From Myxococcales bacterium (GTDB lineage: Bacteria > Myxococcota > Myxococcia > Myxococcales > Anaeromyxobacteraceae), in contig JAJXSQ010000127.1 in assembly GCA_021784495.1 (NCBI GenBank), forward strand, positions 1 to 6,659: DNA of 6,659 nucleotides. Direction: 5' to 3'. A program made the translations under genes and the position numbers. Positions within the stretch are counted from its first letter, which is position 1. Each line of letters starts with the position of its first letter. The notes below the pieces were generated by a model. That model had not been told where the DNA came from and did no database searches. It was given only the letters and a program-made list of their open reading frames with translations. Shown one piece after another: positions 5,730-6,659 of this stretch.

Positions 5730-6409
5730 AGGTCGTCGTCCCCGCCCCCGCCGGCGTCCTGCGGCTCCGGCGGCCCGCCGGCGCCCGGCTCCATCATCCC
5801 GGCGCCGGGCCCCATGCCCATCCCGCCGCCGGGGCCCATCATCCCGCAGCCGGGCCCCGCGCCCATGCCGCGCCCCGGCCCCATCCCGTGCCGGCCGCAG
5901 CCGCCCGGCCCGCAGCCGCCGCCCATCATCCGGCCCATGTGGTGGTGGAAGCGGGCCAGCACCAGGAGCGCGCGCGCCCGGCGATCCGGGGCGAGCTTGA
6001 GCCGGGTGGTGATCTGCTGGTAGGTCTCGCGGTCGAGCGCCTGCATCTGCGCCCGGGCGTCGAAGAGCCGGGTCACCGCCTGCTCGACGCCGGCCTCGGC
6101 GGTCTTGTCCCCCTGCGCGGCGCGGCGGAGCTGCTCGAAGGCCGCGACCGCCTGCTTGCGGAGCGCGTCGCGCCGGGGGCCGGCCGCGCCGAGCACGTCG
6201 CGGACCTCGAGCGCCTCCTTGTCGGAGAGCTGGAGCGCCTCGGTGAGCCCGAGGGTGACCGCGAGCCGCATGCGGTGCTCCATCATCTCCGGGGTGGGCT
6301 TCCCGCCCATCATGCCGGGGCCGGGGCCGGGCTCGGCGGCCGGCGGCGGGGCCCCCTGGGCGGCGGCGATCATCGGCACGGCGGCGAGCAACACGAGCAA
6401 TCTCTTCAT
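5726..6409 (-). CDS. Secreted Spy/CpxP-like protein with Gly/Met/Cys/His-rich C-terminal tail
   Basis: This 227-residue protein is probably exported to the periplasm. A Sec signal peptide is clear (MKRLLVLLAAVPMIAAA, cleavage likely after Ala17). A Pro/Gly/Met linker (20-43) is followed by a helical domain (about 44-157) with HRMRLAVTLGLTEALQLSDKE, FEQLRR, VTRLFDARAQMQALDRETY and RARALLVLARFHHH. This arrangement resembles myxobacterial periplasmic proteins of the Spy/CpxP heavy-metal-sensor type, though the canonical LTxxQ repeats are not present. The tail (about 155-207) is low-complexity Gly/Pro/Met with three Cys (166, 171, 188), four His (155-157, 174) and about eleven Met, then an acidic GGGGDDDL end. 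Metal binding, for example of copper, is an inference. ATG 6409 has an ideal AGGAGG at 5 nt. The gene lies 78 bp downstream of an unidentified gene on the same strand, with a hairpin between. Confidence 0.82.
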   Translation of the reverse strand: MKRLLVLLAAVPMIAAAQGAPPPAAEPGPGPGMMGGKPTPEMMEHRMRLAVTLGLTEALQLSDKEALEVRDVLGAAGPRRDALRKQAVAAFEQLRRAAQGDKTAEAGVEQAVTRLFDARAQMQALDRETYQQITTRLKLAPDRRARALLVLARFHHHMGRMMGGGCGPGGCGRHGMGPGRGMGAGPGCGMMGPGGGMGMGPGAGMMEPGAGGPPEPQDAGGGGDDDL

Positions 6410-6414
6410 GGCTT

Positions 6415-6421
6415 CCTCCTT
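6415..6421 (-). promoter_or_regulatory. Strong ribosome binding site of the Spy-like gene
   Basis: On the minus strand this reads AAGGAGG, complementary to the 16S 3' end, ending 5 nt before ATG 6409. It is the strongest Shine-Dalgarno in the window and suggests high translation. It also fixes the start, placing the signal peptide at the true N-terminus. Confidence 0.75.
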
Positions 6422-6449
6422 CTTCTCCTGCGTGGTGGTCAGGGTGGGC

Positions 6450-6484
6450 CCGGGGCGGGGGGCGCGAGGCGCGCGCCGCCCCGG
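6450..6484 (-). terminator. Long GC hairpin just after the stop of the right-edge gene (terminator-like, no U tract)
   Basis: CCGGGGCGG (6450-6458) pairs perfectly with CCGCCCCGG (6476-6484). Inside it GCGCG (6462-6466) pairs with CGCGC (6470-6474) around a 3-nt AGG loop (plus-strand reading), giving a two-part stem of 9 and 5 bp. It begins 3 nt after the TGA at 6490-6488. No T-run follows on the minus strand, so it may be a processing/stability element or Rho-assisted stop rather than an intrinsic terminator. It lies between this gene and the Spy-like gene and could separate their expression. Confidence 0.42.
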
Positions 6485-6487
6485 AGC

Positions 6488-6659
6488 TCAGAGATCGGCG
6501 ATGGCGATGTCGGCGTCGCGGCCCGCGCCCCGGTCCTCGACCGCGGCCGCCTCGTCGAGGAGCCGGTCGGGGTCCGGCGCCTCCCAGCCGGTCCGCGGGG
6601 CGGCGACCCCCACGGCGCCGCCCTCGATGGCCGCCGGGACCGCGCGCCCGCGGGGGCCC
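6488..6659 (-). CDS. C-terminal fragment of an unidentified protein
   Basis: A minus-strand frame enters from the right edge and ends at TGA 6490-6488, giving 56 residues. Every codon before the stop ends in G or C, whereas the minus-strand frame starting at the window edge has many A/T third positions, so coding is likely. The peptide begins GPRGRAVPAAIEGG, continues GWEAPDPDRLLDEAAAVEDRG and ends DADIAIADL. It is acidic, probably disordered to helical, and has no recognisable motif. Its place upstream of a Spy/CpxP-like gene on the same strand would fit an anti-sigma factor or other envelope-stress partner, because such genes often precede these proteins in myxobacteria. That is positional inference only. 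Confidence 0.55.
   Translation of the reverse strand, partial: GPRGRAVPAAIEGGAVGVAAPRTGWEAPDPDRLLDEAAAVEDRGAGRDADIAIADL

Noticed and set aside
5814..6023. Pro-rich plus-strand frame opposite the Spy-like tail
   Set aside because: Its Pro/Ile/Met pattern is simply the complement of the Gly/Met repeats. It has no ribosome binding site, and the minus-strand gene has a signal peptide and a strong Shine-Dalgarno.
1..6659. CRISPR arrays, tRNA/rRNA genes, insertion sequences or attachment sites
   Set aside because: No regularly spaced repeats, tRNA-like cloverleaf, transposase motifs or terminal inverted repeats were found by eye.

Overview
The window is extremely GC-rich and almost every codon ends in G or C. 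Genes are packed tightly, with start/stop overlaps of the GTGA type. Together with the gene content (a TldD/TldE pair, a stand-alone receiver, and a Spy/CpxP-like periplasmic protein of a kind I associate with myxobacteria), this suggests a Myxococcota chromosome, with Anaeromyxobacter or a relative as best guess. That assignment comes from composition and recall, not from a search. I see no mobile elements, RNA genes or CRISPR.

Layout, left to right. Positions 1-123 (-) hold the N-terminus of a probable CNNM/DUF21 (hemolysin C-like) membrane protein. A 118-bp divergent gap with a 22-bp perfect palindrome and a second hairpin separates it from a COG2945-type alpha/beta hydrolase (242-895, +). 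That gene converges on, and overlaps by 10 bp, a single-domain response regulator (886-1269, -). Upstream of the regulator on the same strand are pmbA/tldE (1329-2648) and tldD (2645-4066). They are coupled by a 4-base GTGA overlap and together encode the two-subunit TldD/E metalloprotease. A GC hairpin sits directly after the pmbA stop.

A gap of only 49 bp separates tldD from a divergent PcaD-like alpha/beta hydrolase (4116-4907, +). That gene is itself GTGA-coupled to a 267-residue protein I do not recognise (4904-5707, +). Converging on the latter is a secreted Spy/CpxP-like protein (5726-6409, -) with an unusual Gly/Met tail that also carries Cys and His. It lies downstream of the C-terminus of an unidentified gene (6488-6659, -), with a strong hairpin between them.

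Functionally there are at least three units: the tldD-pmbA(-regulator) transcription unit, the hydrolase plus unknown-protein pair, and the envelope-protein unit at the right edge. I found no convincing undescribed multi-gene system. The items most worth following are the metal-ligand-rich tail of the Spy-like protein, the uncharacterised hydrolase-coupled protein, and the GC hairpins next to stop codons. All coding calls rest on frame, codon use and motif recognition by eye.
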